Shown piece after piece: positions 32,621 to 41,292 of a stretch of DNA of 64,000 bases. A program made the position numbers and the translations under genes. Origin of the DNA: Methylomonas koyamae (GTDB taxonomy: Bacteria; Pseudomonadota; Gammaproteobacteria; Methylococcales; Methylomonadaceae); assembly GCF_006483455.1 (NCBI RefSeq), contig NZ_PPPU01000019.1:1-64000 (forward strand). Reading direction: 5' to 3'. The notes beneath the pieces are model-generated. The model ran no database searches. It saw nothing but the letters and a program-made list of their open reading frames with translations, and was not told where the DNA came from. Each line of letters begins with the position of its first letter. The first letter of the stretch is position 1.

Positions 32621-35254
32621 TCACGGCTTCTGCCGATACAACAACCGATTGAAATGATCGGCGTCCAGCGGCGGACTGAATAAATAGCCTTGTACTTCGT
32701 CGCAGGCCAAATCCTTTAGAAACGCCAATTGCTCGTCGGTTTCCACCCCTTCCGCCAACACCGTAAGCCGCAGACTATGGCCCAAAGCCAATATTGAACG
32801 GGTAATCGCGCTGTCGTTGGCGTCCTGGGGGATATCCATCACGAAGGAGCGATCGATCTTCAATTTGTCTACCGGTAAACGCTTCAAATAACTCAGCGAA
32901 GACTGGCCGGTACCGAAATCGTCGATCGCCAATGCCACGCCCAGGCCGCGCAACGCCTCCATGACCCGGATGTTGCGCTGCGCCTGACGCATGATGTAAG
33001 TCTCGGTAATCTCCAGCTCCAGATAGTGCGGCGATAAGCCGGTTTCCGCCAAAACCCGGCCCACCATTTCCAACACATCGCTGCGTTCGATTTGCGCACC
33101 CGACAAATTGACCGCCATCCGCTTGAAGCTAGTGCCGCCCTCGATCCAGGTCCGGGCTTGGCGGCAGGCTGTGCGCAACACAAACTCCCCGATCGGGACG
33201 ATTAAATCGGAATCTTCCGCAATGACGATAAACTTGTCCGGCGGGATCATGCCCCGCTCCCGATGCCGCCAGCGCACTAAGGCTTCCGCCCCGATCAGCG
33301 CGCCGTCCGCCAGCGCATACTGCGGCTGGTAGTGCACCTCCAGTTCGCCGCGTTCCAAGGCATCGCGCAATTCGCCCTCCAGAAACAAGCGCTCTTTGGC
33401 CCGCTCGGTCAAATGCGATTCGAAAAACTGAAAATTGCCGCGCCCGCGTTCTTTCGCTTGATACATGGCCAGATCGGCATGCTTGACCAAGGTGGTGTAG
33501 TCATCGCCGTGGCCCGGAAACAGGCTGATGCCGATCGAGGTGCCGATTTCCAACTTATGGCCTTGTACCAAAAACGGTTGCGCCAGCGCCTGCAACACCT
33601 TGCCGGCGACAATTTCGGTATCGCCCAAGCTGGGATTGTTATCCAACAGGATGATGAACTCGTCGCCGCCCAAACGCGCCACGGTGTCGCCTTGACGCAA
33701 ACTATCCTTCAAACGCTGGCCGGCCATCCGCAGCACCTCGTCGCCGACCGGGTGTCCCAGGCTGTCGTTGACGTGTTTGAATCGGTCCAAGTCCAGGAAC
33801 AGCAATGCCAGGGATTGTTTGCTGCGGCGGGCGACCGCCAAGCCATGTTCGCAACGCTCGCGAAAAAACTGGCGGTTGGGTAAATCGGTCAACGCGTCGT
33901 AATAGGCCAGATAATGGATGTGTTCCGCGTTCTGCTTTTGTTCGCTGAGATCGTAAAACACACTGATGTAACGAATCACCCGGCCGTCGCTATCGCGTAC
34001 CGAAGAAATGTTCTGCCACAGCGGGATCAACGCGCCGTCCTTGCGCCTGTCCCAAATCTCGCCTTGCCATTTCCCTTCCCGCCGCAACGAAGTCCATAGA
34101 TTTTGGTAAAACTGCTTGTTATGGCGGCCGGACTTCAGCACATTCAGCTTGCGACCGATCACTTCCTCCGGCGCATAACCCATAACGCTACTAAAGACTT
34201 GGTTGATCTTCAGAATCTGGGCCTTGGCATCGGTAATCAGAATTGCATTCAGACTGTTATCGAACACGCTGGCCGCCAGGCGCAATTGCTCGTCGACCAA
34301 TTGTTGATCGGTAATGTCCTGCACGGTACCGACCGAACGCAACGGCCGGCCCTCGGCGGAGTAATAATTCTGGGCGCGAACGTGCACCCATTTGACGCGG
34401 CCGTCGGCAAACCTTAAGCGGTACTCGATATCGTAGGGCACCAGATTGTCGACGGATGCTTTAAAAACCCGGTCGACTTGCTCGCGGTCATCCGGATGCA
34501 CCAAGGCCAAAAACGCCTCATAACTCGGCGGAGGCTCCGCCGGTTCCACTTCGAAAATCGGAAAAACCTCGTCCGACCATGCTAAGCGGCCACTGGCCAA
34601 ATCGAGTTCCCAATGGCCCAGCTGCGCAATGTGCTGCGCTTCTTTCAACAAGCTCTCGCTGCGGCGCAGACGCTCTTCCTGTTGCTTCAATTCGGTAACG
34701 TCGGTGGCACAAATCACCGCCCCCTCTTCCTTGCCTTGCGGGTTGTGTAGCAAAACCCCTTTCAGCCAGTAGTGGCGAAAACTTCCGTCGCCGCTGCGCA
34801 AGCGGTGTTCCGCGGCATAAACGCCGCGGCTGCGCACCATCTCGTACAACGGCGAGTAAATCGGCCAGGGCACCTGCCCAAGCTCGGCCTGCAAATGTTG
34901 CACCTCGACCGGATGCAGCCAGCCGTCCGCCACGCCTTGATGCAAAACCAGTTCCGAATCCGCCAATTCCTGGGCGCAGAGCTGGTTGATCTGACTCACC
35001 TTTCCCTCCGGGCCGAGAACGATCATCAGCGCTCCGGTACTATCCATTACCCGCTCGATAAAATCGCTTTGGTGGCGGTATAGCCGATTGGCTTCGCGCA
35101 AGGCATTACTTTGCGACTCCAAGGCTTTTAACATCGCGTCGGTATGCTCGGCATCCTGGCTCATCTGCTGCTCCAACGCCGCATTGGCCAGCCTTAAAGC
35201 GGTTACTTCGGTCCGTAACCGTTCCAATTCCTGCTTCAGCTCCGCCTCAGTCAT
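32621..35254 (-). CDS. PAS-PAS-PAS GGDEF/EAL protein, coupled to the hydrogenase protease gene
   Basis: 877 residues. An N-terminal coiled coil (KQELERLRTEVTALRLANAALEQQM) leads to three PAS regions (about 65-190, 200-320 with the FEVEPAEPP block and W/H-rich PAS motifs, 330-440), then a diguanylate cyclase with intact GGDEF (FGGDEF-like GGDEFIILL near 529) and an EAL domain with EALVRW (near 655) and DFGTGQSSL. There is no transmembrane segment, so it is cytosolic. Its ATG overlaps the stop of the hydrogenase maturation protease gene by four bases (ATGA), so translation is coupled to the hydrogenase operon. PAS domains could sense redox or energy state and so link hydrogen metabolism to c-di-GMP. 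Confidence 0.9.
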   Translation of the reverse strand: MTEAELKQELERLRTEVTALRLANAALEQQMSQDAEHTDAMLKALESQSNALREANRLYRHQSDFIERVMDSTGALMIVLGPEGKVSQINQLCAQELADSELVLHQGVADGWLHPVEVQHLQAELGQVPWPIYSPLYEMVRSRGVYAAEHRLRSGDGSFRHYWLKGVLLHNPQGKEEGAVICATDVTELKQQEERLRRSESLLKEAQHIAQLGHWELDLASGRLAWSDEVFPIFEVEPAEPPPSYEAFLALVHPDDREQVDRVFKASVDNLVPYDIEYRLRFADGRVKWVHVRAQNYYSAEGRPLRSVGTVQDITDQQLVDEQLRLAASVFDNSLNAILITDAKAQILKINQVFSSVMGYAPEEVIGRKLNVLKSGRHNKQFYQNLWTSLRREGKWQGEIWDRRKDGALIPLWQNISSVRDSDGRVIRYISVFYDLSEQKQNAEHIHYLAYYDALTDLPNRQFFRERCEHGLAVARRSKQSLALLFLDLDRFKHVNDSLGHPVGDEVLRMAGQRLKDSLRQGDTVARLGGDEFIILLDNNPSLGDTEIVAGKVLQALAQPFLVQGHKLEIGTSIGISLFPGHGDDYTTLVKHADLAMYQAKERGRGNFQFFESHLTERAKERLFLEGELRDALERGELEVHYQPQYALADGALIGAEALVRWRHRERGMIPPDKFIVIAEDSDLIVPIGEFVLRTACRQARTWIEGGTSFKRMAVNLSGAQIERSDVLEMVGRVLAETGLSPHYLELEITETYIMRQAQRNIRVMEALRGLGVALAIDDFGTGQSSLSYLKRLPVDKLKIDRSFVMDIPQDANDSAITRSILALGHSLRLTVLAEGVETDEQLAFLKDLACDEVQGYLFSPPLDADHFNRLLYRQKP

Positions 35255-35703
35255 GTCGATTCGATCTCGAAATACCCGCGCAGCAAGTCCACCGTCCGCT
35301 CGACCGCCAGGGCGACCGGCGCCGACAAACCGGGCCGGAACGAGACCACGCTGGCGGCTTCCGCAGTGACGACGCGTAAGGCGGGAGGCGCCTCGGGCAA
35401 TGCTGCGAGAGCCCGCAACAGAAAGCCGACACCGTGGCCGTGGCCGACCGTTGTTGGTTCCGTAGCGATTGCTGACGCCGGCAATTCACGCAGCCTGCCG
35501 GGTTGGCCGGCCGGGGCCGAAGCGTCGACAATCACCGCTTCGCAGCAATCCTGAAACAGGACCAGCGCGGAAAGGCCCGGCGTACCGACATCGAACAAGC
35601 GCAGATCGCCGGGCTGCGGCAACTCGGCCAAGCGGCGATAGACGGCCGGCCCGAAGCCGTCGTCGCCATGCAGGGGATTTCCGAAACACAGAATATGCCG
35701 CAC
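35251..35703 (-). CDS. hydrogenase maturation protease (HupD/HybD/HoxW family)
   Basis: 150 residues from GTG 35703, the size expected for these endopeptidases; the longer frame upstream overlaps the large-subunit gene and is not protein-like. Motifs: GNPLHGDDGFGPAV (the family GNxLxxDDGxG with a nickel-sensing Asp), LFDVGTPGL, VDASAP and GHGHGVGFLL (His that contacts Ni). It clips the C-terminal extension of the large subunit once nickel is inserted. The gene lies 20 bases after the large-subunit gene and its stop overlaps the GGDEF/EAL gene start. Confidence 0.85.
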   Translation of the reverse strand: MRHILCFGNPLHGDDGFGPAVYRRLAELPQPGDLRLFDVGTPGLSALVLFQDCCEAVIVDASAPAGQPGRLRELPASAIATEPTTVGHGHGVGFLLRALAALPEAPPALRVVTAEAASVVSFRPGLSAPVALAVERTVDLLRGYFEIEST

Positions 35704-35723
35704 GCCGCCGGAGCCCCGCTTGA

Positions 35724-37241
35724 TCAAGGCGCAAAATGGCGCTTTTTGCCGGTATCCAGCATATGCACGGTACAGACCAGGCAGGGATCGTGAGAACGAA
35801 TGATGTGGCCGATTTCTATCGGGTCCTCCGGATCCTGTACTGCGACGCCGACCAAACTTTGCTCCCAATGGCCCGGCAGGCCGTTACTGTCGCGCGGCGA
35901 CGCGTTCCATGCGGTGGGCGTGACGATTTGATAGCGGGCAATCGCGCCGTCCTTGATCTTTACCCAGTGCCCCAAGGCACCACGCGCGGCCATGATCAGA
36001 CCAAAACCCTCGCCGTCGACCTCGGCCGACTTGCCCGGGTTGAAGATATGCGGTTGGGAAAAATCGACGCTCAATTCGTCCAGCATCCGCCGAGCGCAAA
36101 TCAGTTCGTAGGCGATGCGCCGTACCCTGGCGAATTGCCGGAGCCAGGCATTGCCGCCTTCCAACGCGTGCAAAGACTCGATCAAGGCATCGCCCCCAAT
36201 CAATAATTCGGCCAACGGTCCGGTCTGAACCGCCCTATCGCCGTAACGCGGCGCCTTCGCCCAGGTGTAGCGGTCGCTATTGGGTTGGAAATCGGGAATG
36301 GTTTCGCCGTTTGACGGATGCAATCCGCCTGGGTAAGGCTTGAACCAGGAGTGTCGCACATGTTCGTTAATCATCTGCTGATCCAACGGCGCAATCTGGC
36401 CGCTATCGCCGTCGAAAAACCCTCCCGGCACCAGCCGGTCCTGCGGCTGCTCCGGATCGCACCAGGCGCCGTAACTCAGCATATGCGGCGTGCCGGCCGC
36501 CATGCGTTGCAAGCCGAGCCCACGTGCACTGCGGCTCAGCAAGCCGAGCGCACTGGCAGCATGGGCCGGGGTTTCCAGCCAGCTGAAATAGGCATCGGCA
36601 CTGTCCAGCGCCAACCAATCGTCGAGCCCAGCGCCGATAACGGTCTGCTCGTACCAACGCTGAATCTCATCCAATACCGCCCGGCAGGCAATAATTCGGC
36701 GCAGGTCTGGCGGAGTGGTGACGCCGCCCGGCAACATGTAAGAAGAATGCGGCCATTGCCCGCCGAATTGGGCGACGATCTCGACCGCCTTGCGGCTCAG
36801 CGCCAGCGTCTGCCGGTAAACCGAGCCGCGAAACGGCTCGAAGGCATCCATCAGCTCGGCAAACCAAGGCCGGTCACTATAGCGGGGGTTGCAGAAGTCC
36901 GGAGTAAAGAATAGAAAGGTCTGACGCAGATCGTTCTGTATGCCTTCCGCGATCAGGCATAGATTGCGGATGCGCACCGCGTTGGCCGGCACCGGCAACT
37001 GCCAGGCCTGCTCCAGCGCCAAAACCGCCGAATACAGATGCGCCGTGCCGCAAATACCGCAGACGCGGGGAGTGATGACCAAACCGTCGCGCGGCGCCCG
37101 ACCCAACATGATCTGCTCGAAGCCGCGGTAAAGAGTGCCAACCGTGCGCGCCTGGCTGACGACGCCATCCTCCAACTCGACAGCGATTTCCAGATCGCCC
37201 TCGACTCGATTCAAACTCAGGTTCAGTTCAACCTTGGCCAT
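35724..37241 (-). CDS. [NiFe]-hydrogenase large subunit, probable group 2a type
   Basis: 505 residues. The first ligand motif is RVCGICGTAH (Cys 61 and 64) and the second DPCLVCTVH (Cys 487 and 490, His 493), so all four nickel-binding Cys are present. The last 12 residues (MLDTGKKRHFAP) after His 493 are the removable extension. L1/L2 shape and the absence of Tat features in the partner fit the cytosolic uptake-type group 2a enzymes (HupL/Huc type), as in cyanobacteria and soil bacteria that use trace H2. Its ATG shares one base with the TGA of the small-subunit gene. hyp maturation genes are not in the window. Confidence 0.88.
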   Translation of the reverse strand: MAKVELNLSLNRVEGDLEIAVELEDGVVSQARTVGTLYRGFEQIMLGRAPRDGLVITPRVCGICGTAHLYSAVLALEQAWQLPVPANAVRIRNLCLIAEGIQNDLRQTFLFFTPDFCNPRYSDRPWFAELMDAFEPFRGSVYRQTLALSRKAVEIVAQFGGQWPHSSYMLPGGVTTPPDLRRIIACRAVLDEIQRWYEQTVIGAGLDDWLALDSADAYFSWLETPAHAASALGLLSRSARGLGLQRMAAGTPHMLSYGAWCDPEQPQDRLVPGGFFDGDSGQIAPLDQQMINEHVRHSWFKPYPGGLHPSNGETIPDFQPNSDRYTWAKAPRYGDRAVQTGPLAELLIGGDALIESLHALEGGNAWLRQFARVRRIAYELICARRMLDELSVDFSQPHIFNPGKSAEVDGEGFGLIMAARGALGHWVKIKDGAIARYQIVTPTAWNASPRDSNGLPGHWEQSLVGVAVQDPEDPIEIGHIIRSHDPCLVCTVHMLDTGKKRHFAP

Positions 37242-38182
37242 CAGACATCCATTTCTTTGTTGCGCACCCGCGCCGGTGCCGCGGCTCGGGCCAGATTCTT
37301 ATAGGCCATATAACGGGAGCGCTCGACCCCCAACGGCAATTGGACCGGGATCTCGCCGACTTTCGGCGTGGCGAACAGATCGGCGTCGCGCGGAAAACTC
37401 GGCGAGGTACAGCCGAAACAAGGCACACCGGCCCGCGTTTTACTGCTCACGCCATTCCACAGATCGCTATTGCATACCGCCTGCGTCATCGGCCCCTGGC
37501 AACCCAGATTGAAAAACAGACAGGCGCGACCGCCCGGCTCCAGTTCTTCAATGTCGTATTCATGGTATTCGTTACGGGTACAGCCCTGATGCACCACGGT
37601 ATTGAAGAAGGCCTGCGGCCGATTCAACTCGTCCAACGGTAACGACCAGCCGGCCGCCAAGCCGGCCAGGGTCTGCGTCATCGTGTGCGGATGCGCCGGA
37701 CAACCGGCGACATTGACGACCGGCAGGCCGCGCCGCGACCGCCATTCCGGCGGCAGCAAACCGCCCGGCCGGTCGCGGTCGAATTGCAAGCCGACGCAGT
37801 CGCCGGGATTGGGCGCGGCGGCATGGACGCCGCCAAACGCGGCGCAGGTTCCCATCGCCACCACAACCCCGGCCCGCTGCGCCAACTCGCGCACCATGTC
37901 CATTTTCGCCGTGCCGCGGTAACTGTCGTACAAGCCGGTGCCGCGCGGGGCTGTGACGATACTGCCTTCCACGCATAAAATATCCAGCGCTTGCTCGTCG
38001 ACGACGATGCTCCGATAGAGCTCGTCGTGCTGGCGCATCGGCTGATGGGACAGCGAGGGATGCCAAAGCATGTCGATGCCGCAGTCTGACAGCAAGTGCT
38101 CCAAACTTGGCGCCTCTGCCGACAGAATAGTTAAAGATTCACCGCCGCAGGCGCCGGTTTGTAGCCAGAATAAGGTAGCCAT
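37241..38182 (-). CDS. [NiFe]-hydrogenase small subunit, probable group 2a type
   Basis: 313 residues, no signal peptide and no C-terminal membrane anchor, so cytosolic. The start is MATLFWLQTGACGGESLTIL. The first cluster motif is CGGE: Cys 12 is present but the second Cys of the usual CxxC is Glu, as in the CSGN-type start of group 2a subunits. Further Cys: AMGTCAAFGG, NVAGCPAHP (proximal cluster), HQGCTRNEYHE, FNLGCQGPMT, CNSDLW, PCFGCTSPSFP (medial and distal). The related Huc enzyme carries [3Fe-4S] clusters, and the altered first motif fits this. It starts the hydrogenase operon; 136 bases upstream is an unrelated unknown gene. Confidence 0.87.
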   Translation of the reverse strand: MATLFWLQTGACGGESLTILSAEAPSLEHLLSDCGIDMLWHPSLSHQPMRQHDELYRSIVVDEQALDILCVEGSIVTAPRGTGLYDSYRGTAKMDMVRELAQRAGVVVAMGTCAAFGGVHAAAPNPGDCVGLQFDRDRPGGLLPPEWRSRRGLPVVNVAGCPAHPHTMTQTLAGLAAGWSLPLDELNRPQAFFNTVVHQGCTRNEYHEYDIEELEPGGRACLFFNLGCQGPMTQAVCNSDLWNGVSSKTRAGVPCFGCTSPSFPRDADLFATPKVGEIPVQLPLGVERSRYMAYKNLARAAAPARVRNKEMDV

Positions 38183-38318
38183 AGGTGTTCCTCGAGCCCG
38201 GGTTTCAAGACTTAATCTTAATCAAACAATAATTTAAGCGCCAATCGAAACGCAAAACCGGCCGTCAAAACTTGGCGATGCGGCAAACGGGTTTGGGCTT
38301 AAGCCTTTTGCGCCGGGA

Positions 38319-38936
38319 CTAACCTTTCAACACCCAGGGAAAATACGTCAGCACCAATTCGGCGATGGTTTTGTTCAACTCGGCATTCTGGGCGTTGACG
38401 TATTCCACTTTCTCGTAGAGTTTCAACGAATCGCCAACCGCCGGCATACTGAATTCGCACATCGTAAACAGCGAATAACACCAGGCGTAAATCACCGGGA
38501 TATTGGACTTCAGGTGTTTTTGGGTTTCTTGTTGCAACCATTTAATCTGGTCGGTTTTGCTTTGCTGGGTATCGATGATTTCGATGGTAATGTCGGGGAA
38601 CTCTTTCAGGGCTCTGGCCTTGATGGCTTTGTCTTCTGCAATGTGCTTGTTGTCGAACACATTCAGCGTCATACCCTTTCTATCGACGATATTCGGGATG
38701 TCGCCGTGGCGTCCGGAACACACCTTGAAATTCTTGTGGCCTTGGGAGCGCAACAACGCGACCAGCGGCAACCAGGAGTTTTCGCCGGTTATCGTCACCG
38801 ACAGGTAAAGCTGGCCGACCTGGACCCAGGGACAATCTTCGTCTTTGACCTCGCCCGATAACAGATTCTTACTGACCACGCTCGGCTTTGCGGTCGAGTT
38901 GTGGTTGTACAAGGTATTGGTCGGTTTAGTCGCCAT
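38319..38936 (-). CDS. unknown cytosolic protein upstream of the hydrogenase operon
   Basis: 205 residues, no signal peptide or membrane helix. The N-terminus is polar (MATKPTNTLYNHNSTAKPS). The core has a Rossmann-like alternation: WVQVGQLYLSVTITGENSWLPLVALLRSQGHKNFKVCSGRHGD, VFDNKHIAEDKAIKARAL, ITIEIIDTQQSKTDQIKWL, then NIPVIYAWCYSLFTMCEFSM and a helical end. No family recognised. It is on the same strand as, and 136 bases before, the hydrogenase small subunit, so it might be cotranscribed or merely adjacent. Lys/Asn content is higher than in its neighbours. Confidence 0.6.
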   Translation of the reverse strand: MATKPTNTLYNHNSTAKPSVVSKNLLSGEVKDEDCPWVQVGQLYLSVTITGENSWLPLVALLRSQGHKNFKVCSGRHGDIPNIVDRKGMTLNVFDNKHIAEDKAIKARALKEFPDITIEIIDTQQSKTDQIKWLQQETQKHLKSNIPVIYAWCYSLFTMCEFSMPAVGDSLKLYEKVEYVNAQNAELNKTIAELVLTYFPWVLKG

Positions 38937-39278
38937 CCGGAAGTCCGTAGCAAGATCGATTTGGATTTTTCAAGTGTAGTCGGACAAATCCGAAAATCCA
39001 TCCGCGACCAAGTCCAGACAGGGTTGACCAGGGCCTTGCAGCGGGGATACCGAGAGTAGCCAAATAGATAAAACCAAGCCAGCTTTGAAGCGCTCCATAG
39101 CTTGAACGTCCGATATTTGACCGCGCGCACCCAATATGGGCTCAGGCTGCCTATACTGGGTGCAGTTTCCGCAGCCGCGTATTGTCAGACCGGCGATGCC
39201 GCGCGCTCCGGAACCGGTGCCTGTAGGCCTGTGTCTGCGCATACTGGTAGAATTGGCGTTTTTAACTCGTTTGCGATC
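38937..39278. other. intergenic upstream of ribF, no FMN riboswitch seen
   Basis: About 340 bases between divergent genes. A possible extended -10 TGGTAGAAT sits at 39246-39254, about 25 bases before the ribF ATG. I looked for the conserved core of the FMN riboswitch (RFN element) and did not find it. No gene-like frame is convincing. Confidence 0.4.
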
Positions 39279-40220
39279 ATGCGTCTAATCCGAGGCCTAA
39301 ATCATCTGGAGCCGTTACGCAACGGCTGCGTATTGACGATCGGCAACTTCGACGGCCTGCATCTGGGCCACCAACTGGTCATCACCAAACTGGCCGAACA
39401 CGGCCGCCGGCTGAATTTGCCGACCGTGGCGATGGTGTTCGAACCGCAACCGCTGGAATATTTTTTGGCCGATCACGCGCCGTCGCGTCTGACTCGCTTG
39501 CGCGAAAAAGCCATTCAATTCGCCAAGTTGCCGATCGACGAATTACTGGTGATGCCGTTCAACCGCAGCCTGGCCGATTACGACGCCGAGCAATTCATCG
39601 CCGACATCCTGGTACGGCGGCTGAACGTCAAACACTTGGTAATCGGCGACGATTTTCATTTCGGCAAGGCCCGGCGCGGCAACTTCGCGCTATTACAGCA
39701 CCGCGGCGAAACTTACGGGTTTAGCGTGGAGGATAGCCACTCCTTCGAATTGGCGGGGTCACGGGTCAGCAGCACTTTAATCCGCGACGCGTTGGGAGAA
39801 GGCGATCTGGCTCAGGCCAAATCGATGCTGGGCCGGGATTACTCGGTCTGCGGCCGGGTCGCTCACGGCGACAAACGCGGCCGCGAGCTGGGGTTCCCGA
39901 CCGCCAATGTGCGGATGCAACGCAAGAACACGCCGATTGTCGGCGTCTACGCGGTGACGATGACCGGGCTGGACAACGCCGAATATCGGGGAGTCGCTAA
40001 CGTCGGCTCGCGGCCAACCGTCGATGGCGGCTCCAAAGTGGTACTGGAGACACATTTATTCGATTTCAACCAGGATATTTACGGCCAATACGTCGAAGTG
40101 CATTTCAAGCACCAACTGCGCGACGAAACCCGCTTTGCTTCGCTCGATCAACTAAAGCAGCAGATCGGTCTCGATGTGACAGCAGCCAAACAGTTTTTCG
40201 AAAACACCGATAATAGATGA
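39279..40220 (+). CDS. ribF: bifunctional riboflavin kinase/FAD synthetase
   Basis: 313 residues from ATG 39279, the usual RibF length; the frame upstream is open but not coding. FAD synthetase half: VLTIGNFDGLHLGHQ (nucleotidyltransferase GxFDGxHxGH), LRVKHLVIGDDFHFGKARRG and SRVSSTLIRDAL. Riboflavin kinase half: YSVCGRVAHGDKRGRELGFPTANV (GRGRxLGxPTAN motif), VYAVTM, NVGSRPTVDG and VVLETHLFDF. It converts riboflavin to FMN and FAD. Its stop overlaps the ATG of the DUF1289 gene by four bases. Confidence 0.95.
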   Translation: MRLIRGLNHLEPLRNGCVLTIGNFDGLHLGHQLVITKLAEHGRRLNLPTVAMVFEPQPLEYFLADHAPSRLTRLREKAIQFAKLPIDELLVMPFNRSLADYDAEQFIADILVRRLNVKHLVIGDDFHFGKARRGNFALLQHRGETYGFSVEDSHSFELAGSRVSSTLIRDALGEGDLAQAKSMLGRDYSVCGRVAHGDKRGRELGFPTANVRMQRKNTPIVGVYAVTMTGLDNAEYRGVANVGSRPTVDGGSKVVLETHLFDFNQDIYGQYVEVHFKHQLRDETRFASLDQLKQQIGLDVTAAKQFFENTDNR

Positions 40221-40426
40221 CCGACGATTCGTTTGTCCGCTCGCCCTGTATCCGCAATTGTTGCCTGGACGACAACGATATTTGCCTGGGCTGCTTTCGC
40301 TCGCTGGATGAAATCCGTTCGTGGAGCAGTTCTGACAACCCTACCCGCGAACAAATTTTGCGCAACGCCGAACAGCGGCGCCAATCGTATCCGCAAGCTT
40401 CTTTTTTTCGGCCTAAGGACCGGTAA
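40217..40426 (+). CDS. DUF1289 domain Cys-rich small protein
   Basis: 69 residues. The DUF1289 signature is clear: SPCIRNCCLDDNDICLGCFR (Cys 11, 15, 16, 23, 26), then a helix EIRSWSSSDNPTREQIL. The four spaced Cys likely bind a metal or Fe-S cluster. The ATG overlaps the ribF TGA (ATGA), so it is translated with the flavin gene. Function of this family is not established; it is often found beside flavin or electron-transfer genes. Confidence 0.88.
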   Translation: MTDDSFVRSPCIRNCCLDDNDICLGCFRSLDEIRSWSSSDNPTREQILRNAEQRRQSYPQASFFRPKDR

Positions 40427-40428
40427 CA

Positions 40429-41292
40429 ATGACGAATACTACCGAAGACGAATTGGTCCGTAAGGCCTTAAAAAACATCAAAATCCCTCCGGCCCCGCAC
40501 GTGCTGGACAAACTGCATAAAGAACTGCAGAAAGACGATCCGGAACTGGACGCCATCGCCGAGATTCTGGCTCAGGATGTCGGTTTGTCGGCGCTGGTAC
40601 TGCGTAGTGTGAATTCGCCGTATTTCGGTTTGCGCACCAAAGCAGTATCGATTCAGCATGCTACCTCGTTGCTCGGCCTGCGCAATATCGTCAATATCGT
40701 CGCCGGCCTGGCTTTGCGACGAGTGTTCGAAGAAAACGAAGGCGCCAATCCGCCGAATTTTTGGGATTCGCCGCTAAACGTGGCAATGGCTGCGACCGCC
40801 ATCGCCCGCGCCGTGTTTTATCCGCGCCCGGACGAAGCCTATATGCTGGGCTTGTTCCACAACGCCGGCCACCCGCTGCTGACCCAGCATTTCGCCGGGT
40901 ATGCCGAGTTCATGTCGCAGCATATCAATACGCCGGAACAGTCGATTTGCACTGCGGAAGACCGCCAATACCAGGTTGAACATGCCGTGCTGGGCTATTT
41001 TCTGGCGCGTGCCTGGGGCTTGGAGAAGCGCATCGCCAACGTGATTCGCGACCACCACCAAGTTAAGTCGCGCTTCTCCGCGCGCGATCGCGGCGACGCC
41101 AGCGAGCTCAGTTTGTTGGCCATCCTGAAAATGGCCGAACATATCGATAAATTGTTTTGGGGCTATCAACCGGATTACGAATGGCTGGAAATCCAGGACT
41201 TGGTGTTGAATTTTGTCGGCTTAAGCGAGAAAGACTTCGCCGATCTGCACCAGGACATTGCCGACAACGTGCTGGGCGGCTTCACCCGTTAA
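40429..41292 (+). CDS. HDOD domain signalling protein
   Basis: 287 residues. An HDOD domain spans most of the protein: LVRKALKNIKIPPAPHVLDKL at the start, LAQDVGLSALVLRSVNSPYFGL, ISIQHATSLLGLRNI and GLFHNAGHPLLTQHF (His-Asn-His where HD-hydrolases have HD), then VEHAVLGYFLARAWGLEKRI and VIRDHHQVKS. HDOD proteins act as adaptors in c-di-GMP or stress signalling rather than as phosphohydrolases. AAGGACC precedes the ATG two bases after DUF1289, so it belongs to the ribF-DUF1289 unit. The last 11 bases overlap the convergent flippase gene. Confidence 0.9.
   Translation: MTNTTEDELVRKALKNIKIPPAPHVLDKLHKELQKDDPELDAIAEILAQDVGLSALVLRSVNSPYFGLRTKAVSIQHATSLLGLRNIVNIVAGLALRRVFEENEGANPPNFWDSPLNVAMAATAIARAVFYPRPDEAYMLGLFHNAGHPLLTQHFAGYAEFMSQHINTPEQSICTAEDRQYQVEHAVLGYFLARAWGLEKRIANVIRDHHQVKSRFSARDRGDASELSLLAILKMAEHIDKLFWGYQPDYEWLEIQDLVLNFVGLSEKDFADLHQDIADNVLGGFTR

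Noticed and set aside
38937-39278. FMN riboswitch upstream of ribF
   Set aside because: The RFN core motifs are not present.
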